DNA of 63,883 bases from Pseudolabrys sp. (lineage in GTDB: Bacteria > Pseudomonadota > Alphaproteobacteria > Rhizobiales > Xanthobacteraceae), in contig JAFIGS010000002.1 of the NCBI GenBank assembly GCA_017849615.1, forward strand, positions 1 to 63,883, in the 5' to 3' direction. Made by a program: the position numbers and the translations under genes. Below the pieces are notes generated by a model, which ran no database searches, was not told the origin of the DNA, and saw nothing but the letters and a program-made list of their open reading frames with translations. Shown one piece after another: positions 45,123 to 52,593 of the stretch (position 1 is the stretch's first letter; the number at the start of each line of letters is the position of its first letter).

Positions 45123-46313
45123 TCACCGTTCCACCAGCTTCATGCGGCTGTTGTAGAGATTCATCAGGAACGACGTGCTCAGACTGATGGTGAGATAGAC
45201 CGCCATGGTGATGGCGACGACCTCCACCGCCTGGCCGGTCTGGTTGAGGACGGTGCCGGTGAAGACCTGCACGAGGTCGGGATAGCCGATGGCGACCGCA
45301 AGCGAGGAGTTCTTGGTCAGGTTGAGGTACTGGCTGGTCAGCGGCGGGATGATCACGCGCATGGCCTGCGGCACGACGATGAGGCGCAAGGTCGGCCCCG
45401 GTTTCATGCCCAGCGAATAGGACGCTTCGGTCTGGCCGTGCGACACCGCGAGAATGCCGGCGCGCACCACCTCGGCGATGAAGGCCGCCGTGTAGATCGA
45501 CAGGCCGAACAGCAGCGCCGCGAACTCCGGCACGATTTCGAGGCCGCCGGAAATGTTGAAGCGTCCCGCCTGCGGATAGTCGAAGGTCAGCGGCATGCCT
45601 GCAATCAGGAAGACGACGAGCGGCAGGGCGACGATCAGCCCGAGCGACACCAGCAGCACCGGCGCCTGCTGCCCGGTCTGCTCCTGGCGCTTGCGCGCCC
45701 AGTAGCTGTAGGCGATGGCGGCGAGAACGCCGAACAGGAAGGTCAACTCGACAAAGCCGAAGCCGGCTTGAGCCTGCGGCGCCGGCAGGAACAGGCCGCG
45801 ATTGTTGACGACCAGCCCGCCCGGGATCTTCAGGCTGTCGCGCAGGTCGGGCAGCGCCTTGAGCACGGCGTTGTACCAGAACAGCAGTTGCAGCAGCAGC
45901 GGCAGGTTGCGGATGATCTCGACGTAGAATTGGGCCGCCTTGCTGACCAGCCAGTTCTTCGACAGCCGGGCAATGCCGACAATGAAGCCGAGGATGGTCG
46001 CGAACACGATGCCGAGCGCGGCGACCAGCAATGTGTTGAGTAGGCCGACCCAGAAGGCGCGGCCATAGGTCGACACGTTGGAATAGGAAATCAGCGTCTG
46101 GCTGATATCGAAGCCGGCGACATTGTTCCAGAAGCCGAAGCCGGATGCGATGCGCGCGCGCTGCAGGTTCTCGATCGCGTTCGACGCGGCGCCATAGACC
46201 AGCGCGGCGACGATCAGACACAGAGCCACCTGATAGGCGATGCTCCGGACCTTCGGGTCATTGTAAAAAGGCACGCTGGCGGGGGGAGACCCCGCTTTGA
46301 GCTCAGTCGACAT
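45123..46313 (-). CDS. aapQ: Amino-acid ABC transporter, permease (AapQ type)
   Basis: First permease of the general amino-acid transporter, 396 residues. It shows PFYNDPKVRSIAYQ at the start, GLLNTLLVAALGIVFATILG and EIIRNLPLLLQLLFWY in the permease core, and the ATPase-contact loop IAEVVRAGILAVSHGQTEAS. A central insertion with two further helices (residues 175-235) separates the halves, as in other AapQ proteins. Two strong hairpins lie between it and the upstream aapJ gene. Confidence 0.94.
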   Translation of the reverse strand: MSTELKAGSPPASVPFYNDPKVRSIAYQVALCLIVAALVYGAASNAIENLQRARIASGFGFWNNVAGFDISQTLISYSNVSTYGRAFWVGLLNTLLVAALGIVFATILGFIVGIARLSKNWLVSKAAQFYVEIIRNLPLLLQLLFWYNAVLKALPDLRDSLKIPGGLVVNNRGLFLPAPQAQAGFGFVELTFLFGVLAAIAYSYWARKRQEQTGQQAPVLLVSLGLIVALPLVVFLIAGMPLTFDYPQAGRFNISGGLEIVPEFAALLFGLSIYTAAFIAEVVRAGILAVSHGQTEASYSLGMKPGPTLRLIVVPQAMRVIIPPLTSQYLNLTKNSSLAVAIGYPDLVQVFTGTVLNQTGQAVEVVAITMAVYLTISLSTSFLMNLYNSRMKLVER

Positions 46314-46370
46314 CTACCCCTCATCCGGGCGTTAAAGCCGCCCGTTCTGTCGCCCTCGCTCCCGGCCCTG

Positions 46371-46458
46371 CCGGTGGCGGCCTTCCCTCAAAAGCCGCCA
46401 CGGCCGGAACGCTGGCTCACTTTGTCCAGGCCGCCGCGGAGACCCGGTCCGCGGCGGC
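46371..46458 (-). promoter_or_regulatory. Two intercistronic stem-loops between aapJ and aapQ
   Basis: GTGGCGGC at 46374-46381 pairs with GCCGCCAC at 46394-46401, and GCCGCCGCGGA at 46430-46440 pairs perfectly with TCCGCGGCGGC at 46448-46458 with a seven-base loop. No T-run follows on the minus strand. In binding-protein operons such hairpins stabilise the upstream mRNA and raise the binding-protein to permease ratio; that role is inferred from position here. Confidence 0.6.
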
Positions 46459-46493
46459 TCGGCATTGCTTCATGCGCGCGAGCGCGGACCGGT

Positions 46494-47510
46494 CTAGCGG
46501 ACCGGCGGCGCGTATTGCAGGCCGCCCTTGTTCCACAGCTTGTTGAGGCCGCGGTCGATCTTGAGGTTCGAGCCGGCGCCGACGTTGCGGTCGAACACTT
46601 CGCCATAGTTGCCGACCATCTTGACGATGTTCAGCGCCCAGTCCTTGCCGAGGCCGAGCTGCTCGCCGAAGGCACCTTCGGCGCCGAGCAGGCGCTTCAC
46701 GTCCGGGCTGCTCGACTTGAGCATCTCGTCGGTGTTCTTCGAGGTGATGCCGAGCTCTTCGGCGTTGATCATCGCGAACAGGGTCCACTTGACGACGTCG
46801 AACCACTGGTCGTCGCCGTGACGCACGGCCGGCCCGAGCGGTTCCTTGGAGATGATCTCGGGCAGCACGATGTGGTCGCCCGGCGTGGCCAGACGCAGGC
46901 GCTCGGCATAGAGGCCCGAGGCGTCGGTGGTGAACGCGTCGCAGCGGCCGGAGTCGTAAGCCTTCACGGCTTCGTCCGACGAGGCGAAGGTCACGGTCTT
47001 GAGCTTCATGTTGTTGGCGCGGAAGTAGTCGGCCAGGTTGAGTTCCGTCGTGGTGCCCTGCTGCACGCAGACCGAGGCCTCGTTGAGCTCGAGCGCCGAG
47101 TTCACCTTGAGCCCCTTGCGCACCAGGAAGCCCTGGCCGTCGTAGTAGTTGACCCCGGTGAAGTTCAGGCCGAGCTGGGTGTCGCGCGACGAGGTCCAGG
47201 TCGTGTTACGCGCGAGCAGATCGACTTCGCCGGACTGCAGCGCGGTGAAGCGGTCCTTGGCGGAGAGCGGAACGAACTTGACCTTGTTGGGATCGCCGAG
47301 CACCGCGGCGGCAACCGCGCGGCAGGTGTCGACGTCGAGGCCGGTCCACTTGCCCTGCGCATCCGGCAAGCCGAAACCGGCAAGACCGGTATTGGAGCCA
47401 CAGTTGAGAATGCCGCGGTCCTTGACCTGCTTCAGCGTCTGCGCCGACGCGCTTTGCACGGCGAAGATCGCCGCGGTCAAAGCAACAACACTGAGAACTC
47501 GTTTCATCAT
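46494..47510 (-). CDS. aapJ: Amino-acid ABC transporter, periplasmic binding protein (AapJ type)
   Basis: Periplasmic substrate receptor of the AapJQMP system. The 338-residue protein has a signal peptide (VLSVVALTAAIFAVQSASA, cleaved before QTL) and the class 3 solute-binding fold with GILNCGSNTGLAGFG, GLDVDTCRAVAAAV and EVDLLARNTTWTSSRDTQLG. The last segment YGEVFDRNVGAGS is characteristic of AapJ. It is the first gene of the operon; the 373-bp region upstream should contain the promoter. Confidence 0.95.
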   Translation of the reverse strand: MMKRVLSVVALTAAIFAVQSASAQTLKQVKDRGILNCGSNTGLAGFGLPDAQGKWTGLDVDTCRAVAAAVLGDPNKVKFVPLSAKDRFTALQSGEVDLLARNTTWTSSRDTQLGLNFTGVNYYDGQGFLVRKGLKVNSALELNEASVCVQQGTTTELNLADYFRANNMKLKTVTFASSDEAVKAYDSGRCDAFTTDASGLYAERLRLATPGDHIVLPEIISKEPLGPAVRHGDDQWFDVVKWTLFAMINAEELGITSKNTDEMLKSSSPDVKRLLGAEGAFGEQLGLGKDWALNIVKMVGNYGEVFDRNVGAGSNLKIDRGLNKLWNKGGLQYAPPVR

Positions 47511-47825
47511 CCAGCCTCATGCAATAGGTGTTGAATTGTTCTGAATCGTTGGGGCCTCTCGGGAGCTGGCTCTTAAGTTCCCCTCAATAAGGATGCATTG
47601 GCGCGCAATTAGCCAAGGCAGTCCCAAAGCCATCCCCCCAAGCTTTGCTCCTGGAAGGCATCACAGAACGATTGCGGCGCAAGGTCAAGGGTTTAAACAC
47701 CTCCGCGCTGCACAAAGGGGGCCCGCCCTGCCCGTTTAGGAGCAGGCGTTTGCATCCTTTTTTCTCAAACCTGCGCTTGCAGAAGCAGCCCGCTGCGACA
47801 AATTCGCTATCCGGGGAATGCCATT
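47511..47825. other. Intergenic region upstream of aapJ
   Basis: About 315 bp without a believable gene, less GC-rich than its surroundings. It contains CTGC/GCAG stems near 47730-47752 followed on the plus strand by a run of six T at 47758-47763. The aapJ promoter should be here on the minus strand, but no clear sigma-54 (TGGCAC-N5-TTGC) or sigma-70 pair was identified by eye. Confidence 0.6.
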
Positions 47826-47875
47826 ATTCTTTCGTCGGATGAATGCCGATATTCTTTCGTCGGATGAATGCCGAT
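47826..47875. repeat. Perfect 25-bp tandem duplication
   Basis: ATTCTTTCGTCGGATGAATG plus CCGAT occurs at 47826-47850 and again, identically, at 47851-47875. A partial degenerate third copy (TCCGGGGAATGCCATT) precedes them. It ends eight bases before the stop of the LAB_N gene on the minus strand. It may be a slippage product or a small protein-binding site array. Confidence 0.9.
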
Positions 47876-47883
47876 CGCGCCGG

Positions 47884-48213
47884 TCAGGCGGCGGCGCCCT
47901 CGCCGCGGCCGCGCATGACAAATTGCAGATTGCGAATGTAGACGAAGACGCCGAAAGCCTGCCCGATGATGAAGACGGGGTCCTTGCGATACAGCGCATA
48001 GCCAAGCAGCATGAGGCCGCCGCCGATCGAGAACACCCAGAACGCGGTCGGCACCACACTGCGGCCCGCGCGCTCGGACGCGATCCATTGCACCACGAAG
48101 CGCATCGCGAAAAGAATCTGCGCGACATAGCCGATGATGACGCCCCAATCGGCATTGCCGACGAATACGTCGTGCAGATAGCCGCCGACCGCGCCCGTGA
48201 TATCGATCAACAT
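47884..48213 (-). CDS. Lipid A biosynthesis N-terminal domain (LAB_N) membrane protein
   Basis: The 109-residue protein has three hydrophobic helices and the family core GYVAQILFAMRFVVQWIASE followed by SVVPTAFWVFSIGGGLMLLGYALYRKDPVFIIGQ. LAB_N proteins resemble the N-terminal extension of some LpxB proteins and often sit beside GT2 and GT39 genes of lipid-sugar pathways; their exact role is not known. The ATG at 48213 is used. It is the last gene of the five-gene cluster, 60 bp after the GT2 gene. Confidence 0.9.
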   Translation of the reverse strand: MLIDITGAVGGYLHDVFVGNADWGVIIGYVAQILFAMRFVVQWIASERAGRSVVPTAFWVFSIGGGLMLLGYALYRKDPVFIIGQAFGVFVYIRNLQFVMRGRGEGAAA

Positions 48214-48273
48214 TGATTGCTTCCCTCGTTCTCGGGCGACGCATCGCCGCAAGGCGGCGCGCGAGGCCCTGCA

Positions 48274-49002
48274 TCAATCTTCGACGATGTCCGGAATGCG
48301 CTTGCGACGCCGGATAAGCCACCACACCCCGGCAAGGTCGAGAATGCCGACCCAGAGCCGGTCCCAGAGACCGTAGTTCGACACGCCGGAGCCGCGCGTC
48401 CGATCGACGACATCGACATACCCGATGGCGAGGCCCTCGCGCTTGACCAGCGCCGGCATGAAGCGGTGCAACGCATCGAAATACGGCAGACGCAGATACA
48501 CATCGCGGCGGAACGCCTTGAGGCCGCAGCCGGTGTCGCGCGTGCCGTCGCGCAGCACCGCGCCGCGCACCGCATTGGCGATACGCGATTGAATGCGCTT
48601 GAAGGCGCCTTTGCGCGCGAGGCGCTGCCCGGCAACAATGCCAACCGCCGGCGCGCCATCGCGCAGCACCCTCAGCAGCGCGGGGATGAAAGCCGGATCG
48701 TTCTGTCCGTCGCCGTCGATGGTGACGATCACCGGCGCGCGCGCGGCAAGCACGCCGCTGCGCACGGCCGCCGACTGGCCGCAGGACTGGCGATGGCGAA
48801 CGCGGCGCAGATGCGGGTTGAGCGCCATCAGCCGCTTGAGCTCGGCGTCGGTGCCGTCGCTCGAGCCATCGTTCACATAAACGATTTCGAACGGTTCATG
48901 GCCGGCCAGCGCCGCGGTGATCTCGGCGATCAGCGGCGCGACGTTGCCGGCCTCGTTGCGGACGGGAACCACGACGGCCACGGCCGGGTCGTTGCTGCTC
49001 AT
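48274..49002 (-). CDS. Polyprenyl-phosphate sugar synthase, glycosyltransferase family 2 (DPM1/ArnC/RgtE-like)
   Basis: Predicted to move a sugar from a nucleotide donor to undecaprenyl or longer polyprenyl phosphate on the cytoplasmic face. The 242-residue GT2 domain shows VVVPVRNEAGNV, YVNDGSSDGT (nucleotide binding), TIDGDGQNDP (the metal DxD-type motif) and DTGCGLKAFRRDVY. No C-terminal membrane helices follow, unlike ArnC; a hydrophobic-aromatic segment (WVGILDLAGVWWLI) could bind the membrane. The donor sugar cannot be read from the sequence; mannose and galacturonic acid are both plausible in this order. Confidence 0.88.
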   Translation of the reverse strand: MSSNDPAVAVVVPVRNEAGNVAPLIAEITAALAGHEPFEIVYVNDGSSDGTDAELKRLMALNPHLRRVRHRQSCGQSAAVRSGVLAARAPVIVTIDGDGQNDPAFIPALLRVLRDGAPAVGIVAGQRLARKGAFKRIQSRIANAVRGAVLRDGTRDTGCGLKAFRRDVYLRLPYFDALHRFMPALVKREGLAIGYVDVVDRTRGSGVSNYGLWDRLWVGILDLAGVWWLIRRRKRIPDIVED

Positions 49003-49098
49003 GACTTCCGCTCACAACCGTTTGAATTCACGAGAGAATATCGGACGCGCCGGAGCGGCACCACCCCCCGCCGGCCCGGGTCCCCTCCCTGCTCTTTA

Positions 49099-49947
49099 TT
49101 AAGCCAAAAGGTCGCGGGCAACTGCTTTGATGCGGCGCTTCGAGGGACCCGGATACTGGATGATGCCGCCGTCCGGGCCGAGCGCGAAGCCCAAATGCAG
49201 GGCCGCGAACCAGCGCCGCACCAGGATCACCCCGACGATACCGAACGCCGCGGAGACCATCACGTCGCTGACGTAATGGGCGCGCAGGACGATGCGGGTG
49301 ACGCCGATGATCACGGCATAGATGAGCAGCGCGGTGCGCGCCCGGGGAAACAGCGTGCCGAACGCGGCCAGCACGGCGAAGACCGTGGTGCCGTGCCCCG
49401 ACGGAAAACTGGCATAGGCCGGCGCCCAGTGAAGCGGCTCGAACAGGAACGGATTGATCGAGCCGCCGACGCCGGGCCGCGCGCGTCCGATGATGTTCTT
49501 GACCAGGCTGACCGACAATCCCGTCAAACCGATCGACGCGAACAGGAAGCCGGCCCGCACCATGATCGCGGCATGAACCAGTTGCGCCATGCGCGTCGCC
49601 GGACGCGGCAGAGCGGCGAGGAAAAGATAGAACAGGCCGAGCGGCCACAGCACCCAGGCGCCCTTGCCGAAATCGGTGAGGAAATTGGCGAGGTCCAGAA
49701 ACCAGACCGGCAGGCGCTGCACCGCGCGGGTGACCGGAGCGTCGATCAGGGCCATCACAACCAGCGCCGCGCCCAGCACGACGGCAAGGCCGATCAGCAC
49801 CGGCGCCGGCTTGACGATCCAGGGAAACGCCCTGCGCCAGTCGATCGGCCGCCCGAGGCGCCTGAACGAGGCGACGACATTGGCCAGGCAACGGCGCGGC
49901 GCGCCCAGGAGGCTGCGGTCAGCGATGTCTGTCGAGGCAATGCTCAT
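49099..49947 (-). CDS. PAP2 superfamily lipid phosphatase (LpxE/LpxF-like)
   Basis: Membrane phosphatase with the three PAP2 active-site motifs: KNIIGRARP, PSGHG and RIVLRAHYVSD. About six hydrophobic segments and 282 residues from the ATG at 49947. LpxE and LpxF, which remove the 1- and 4'-phosphates of lipid A, share this architecture; undecaprenyl-pyrophosphate phosphatases do too. The neighbouring GT39 and LpxO-like genes favour a lipid A role. Its ATG overlaps the GT39 stop as ATGA, and the GT2 gene follows after 96 bp. Confidence 0.85.
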   Translation of the reverse strand: MSIASTDIADRSLLGAPRRCLANVVASFRRLGRPIDWRRAFPWIVKPAPVLIGLAVVLGAALVVMALIDAPVTRAVQRLPVWFLDLANFLTDFGKGAWVLWPLGLFYLFLAALPRPATRMAQLVHAAIMVRAGFLFASIGLTGLSVSLVKNIIGRARPGVGGSINPFLFEPLHWAPAYASFPSGHGTTVFAVLAAFGTLFPRARTALLIYAVIIGVTRIVLRAHYVSDVMVSAAFGIVGVILVRRWFAALHLGFALGPDGGIIQYPGPSKRRIKAVARDLLA

Positions 49948-51668
49948 GGCACCTCCGAGTGGAAAATCGCCATCGCGAAGCGCTTGCCGTTGCTGATGTT
50001 GAATCCGTCGACGCGGTTGAGCAACGTAAAGCGCACATTGAGCGAATTGGCCCGCTGCACGAAAGCCCGCTCGCTGCGCGCGTCGACCAGCGCGAACCGG
50101 CACGGCCCGCCGTGGAGAAACTCAGCAACGCCCGGCCCGTCCGAGAACTTGGTTTCGGTACCGAGCAGGAAGACAAGGCTCGGCTCCTGGTAGTTGAACG
50201 TCGAGGCCAGATGCGGATCGGCACAGGCCTTGGCGCGAACCTCGCTCGCCACCACCTGGCTCGGGAACAGCGACGGCAGCATCGGGAAAGTGACGGCGTA
50301 CACCGTGATGGAGATGGAGACGGACGCCACCATGCCACGCAGCAATGCGCGCTCGGCGCCGTCCACGCCGAACAGCCGCCAGGCGAACAGGCCGAAGATC
50401 GCCGCCGCCCCGGCAAACGGCCAAGCGATCAGGCCGAGATCCTTGCTCATGGTGACGAAGATGATGGGCACGCCGATCGCGATCGCGCTCGGCAGCAGGA
50501 ACCAGCCAATGGTGCCGTGCTCGATCCACTTGTTGCGCCACAGCGCGTTCTTCTCGACGATGCCGGCGATCAGAATGGCGATGGCCGGATAGAGCGGCAG
50601 CACGTAATGCGGCAGCTTGGTCATCACCAGTTCGAAGACGATCCATGACGGGATCACCCAGGCCAGCAGGAAGCGCGCGCCGGGCTCGGCCCGCGCCTTC
50701 CAGATCGTCGGCGCGGCAAGGCCGGCCAGCACGGCGCCCGGCCAGAAGGTGATCCAGAACAGCAGCAGGTAGTAGCCGGGCGGCGCGCCATGCGCCTCCT
50801 GCCCGCTCGTCACCTTGGCCAGCATGTCGTCGCCGACCGACTTCATGAAGAAGTCGTCGCCCGTTTTGGCGACGATGGCGATGAACCACGGCGCGACCAG
50901 CAGCAGCATCCACAGGAAGCCGGGAACCGGCCGCAGATCGCGCACCCAGCGCAGTGAGCGATCGGCAATGCCGAGCGCCAGGATCGTCAGCGCCACGAAC
51001 ATCAGGACAAGCGGCCCCTTGATCAGCACGCCGCCCGCAATCGCGGTCCACAGCAGCGCCGGCATGCGCCAGCTGGCCGGATGCGGCGGCTGGTGCCGAC
51101 TGCCGAGATAAACACGGGCGAGCGCGCCCATCGCGGCGATGCTCATCAGCAGCAGCGTGGCGTCCGTGGTGGCAAGGCGCGCCTCGACGCCGAGCAGCAA
51201 CGACGTCGCCGTCATCAGCGCCGCCAGCACCGCCGTGCGGCGCGCGACGAAGGCCAGAGCCGTCCAATAGGTCAGCAGCACCGCGCCGATCGCGGCCAGC
51301 AGCGACGGCAGGCGATAGAGCCAGATGGTCCGGTGCGCGTTGGGCACGCCGAGCGCGTCGCCGGCCTTCGCGGCGACCGACTGCAGCCAGTAGATGCCGA
51401 CCGGCTTCTTGTAGCGGACCTCATCCTGGAAACGGATGTCGATATAGTCGCCGCTCTCCACCATCTGCTTGGAGGCCTGCGCGAAGCGCGACTCGTCGCG
51501 ATCGACCGGCGGGATCTGGAAGAAACCCGGCAGGAAGGCAATCAGACACACCACCACCAGCAGCGCCGCCGCACGGCGATGCGACAGCACGGCAAAGTCG
51601 AGCAGCGCGCCAAGCCCGGGGCCGACGCGGCGCTGCGGCGCTGCGGTTTCTACTGAATGACTTTCCAT
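49944..51668 (-). CDS. GT39-type membrane glycosyltransferase (ArnT/Rgt-like)
   Basis: Periplasm-facing transferase using a polyprenyl-phosphate sugar. The 574-residue protein has about twelve membrane helices and the family's first-loop signature PPVDRDESRFAQASKQMVES followed by RYKKPVGIYWLQ, where the Asp-Glu pair is catalytic in ArnT-type enzymes. A soluble C-terminal domain of about 120 residues follows. ArnT adds aminoarabinose and RgtA-D/RgtF add galacturonic acid to LPS or lipid A; which sugar is used here is open. Its start overlaps the LpxO-like gene by 19 bp and its stop overlaps the PAP2 gene by four. Confidence 0.9.
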   Translation of the reverse strand: MESHSVETAAPQRRVGPGLGALLDFAVLSHRRAAALLVVVCLIAFLPGFFQIPPVDRDESRFAQASKQMVESGDYIDIRFQDEVRYKKPVGIYWLQSVAAKAGDALGVPNAHRTIWLYRLPSLLAAIGAVLLTYWTALAFVARRTAVLAALMTATSLLLGVEARLATTDATLLLMSIAAMGALARVYLGSRHQPPHPASWRMPALLWTAIAGGVLIKGPLVLMFVALTILALGIADRSLRWVRDLRPVPGFLWMLLLVAPWFIAIVAKTGDDFFMKSVGDDMLAKVTSGQEAHGAPPGYYLLLFWITFWPGAVLAGLAAPTIWKARAEPGARFLLAWVIPSWIVFELVMTKLPHYVLPLYPAIAILIAGIVEKNALWRNKWIEHGTIGWFLLPSAIAIGVPIIFVTMSKDLGLIAWPFAGAAAIFGLFAWRLFGVDGAERALLRGMVASVSISITVYAVTFPMLPSLFPSQVVASEVRAKACADPHLASTFNYQEPSLVFLLGTETKFSDGPGVAEFLHGGPCRFALVDARSERAFVQRANSLNVRFTLLNRVDGFNISNGKRFAMAIFHSEVP

Positions 51669-52441
51669 TTGTTATAGAAGATGTGGTTGGCCCTGCGGAA
51701 AACCTGATTGACCATGGCGATTGCCGGCCGCAACAGCGCGGTGAACATCGACGGCCGCACCATGTCCACGAACAGGCAGTAGCGCACCTTGTCGGTCTCG
51801 TTGATCGACTGATGCATCAGCGTGTCGTCGAAGATGAACAGCTTCTCGTCCTGCCAGTAATGCGCATGGTCGCCGACGGTGATGTAGGCGGAACGGTCGG
51901 TGATGTCGTTGAGATTGTACAGAACGCGTAAGGTCGGCCGCAGCGGGCCGAAGTGCTTCGAGGTCGAGACCTTCTTGCTGAAGATCGACACCCCGATGGT
52001 CTGGATGTAGTTCCATTGCTCATGAAATTCCGGAACGTTGATGAACGTGTCCCGGTTCTCGCCGTACCATTTGAAGAAGATCATGGTGCGCCCGTCGGTG
52101 GCGCGCTGCTCAAGTTGCTCGACCAGTTTCTCGCGCCGCGCAATATCGATGAGACGCGTCACTTCGTCCCGCCACGGCCCCGGCAGGTCGTCGAGCTTGT
52201 AGATGCCCTTGTTGATGTAGGGCAGCGACAGGATGTCGAGCAGGATGTTGATCGGCGACAGGAGCCAGGTCAGCACGCCGTTGCCGACGAAATACTGCTT
52301 GAGCAGGAAGCCGTTGATCGGGCGGTTGCGGCCGACGTCGTAAAAGCCGCAGGCGGCATAGAACAGCGTCAGCTTCGGGAGGAAGTAGAGCAACCCGACG
52401 CCCGCGCCGAGCATGGCGCCATACTTGATGGTTTTCTTCAA
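51650..52441 (-). CDS. lpxO: Aspartyl/asparaginyl beta-hydroxylase family, LpxO-like lipid A hydroxylase
   Basis: Fe(II)/2-oxoglutarate oxygenase. Residues 1-30 contain a membrane helix (LGAGVGLLYFLPKLTLFYA), and the catalytic part includes TSKHFGPLRPTLRVLYNL and FDDTLMHQSINETDKVRYCL with the metal His residues. The layout and about 263-residue length fit LpxO, which 2-hydroxylates a lipid A acyl chain. The start is read as TTG at 52441, preceded by GGAG eight bases upstream; the first in-frame ATG (52414) would cut into the conserved N-terminus. First gene of the five-gene envelope cluster, 152 bp after pbpC. Confidence 0.82.
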   Translation of the reverse strand: MKKTIKYGAMLGAGVGLLYFLPKLTLFYAACGFYDVGRNRPINGFLLKQYFVGNGVLTWLLSPINILLDILSLPYINKGIYKLDDLPGPWRDEVTRLIDIARREKLVEQLEQRATDGRTMIFFKWYGENRDTFINVPEFHEQWNYIQTIGVSIFSKKVSTSKHFGPLRPTLRVLYNLNDITDRSAYITVGDHAHYWQDEKLFIFDDTLMHQSINETDKVRYCLFVDMVRPSMFTALLRPAIAMVNQVFRRANHIFYNKWKVIQ

Positions 52442-52593
52442 AGGCCGTTCTCCGGTCAATCCGCGCCGCGCGCCGGGCCAACCGTCGCAGCGGACCTGGC
52501 CACGGGTAGCGCGGCCGATCCGAGTCCGACAATAGGGAAACGGGCTTGCCCACGAAAGCGCCGGCGGACCTGCCGCCGCGACTTTGCCGCCAG

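Noticed and set aside
47511-47700. Sigma-54 promoter for aapJ
   Set aside because: No TGGCAC-N5-TTGC match was found on the minus strand within this gap.
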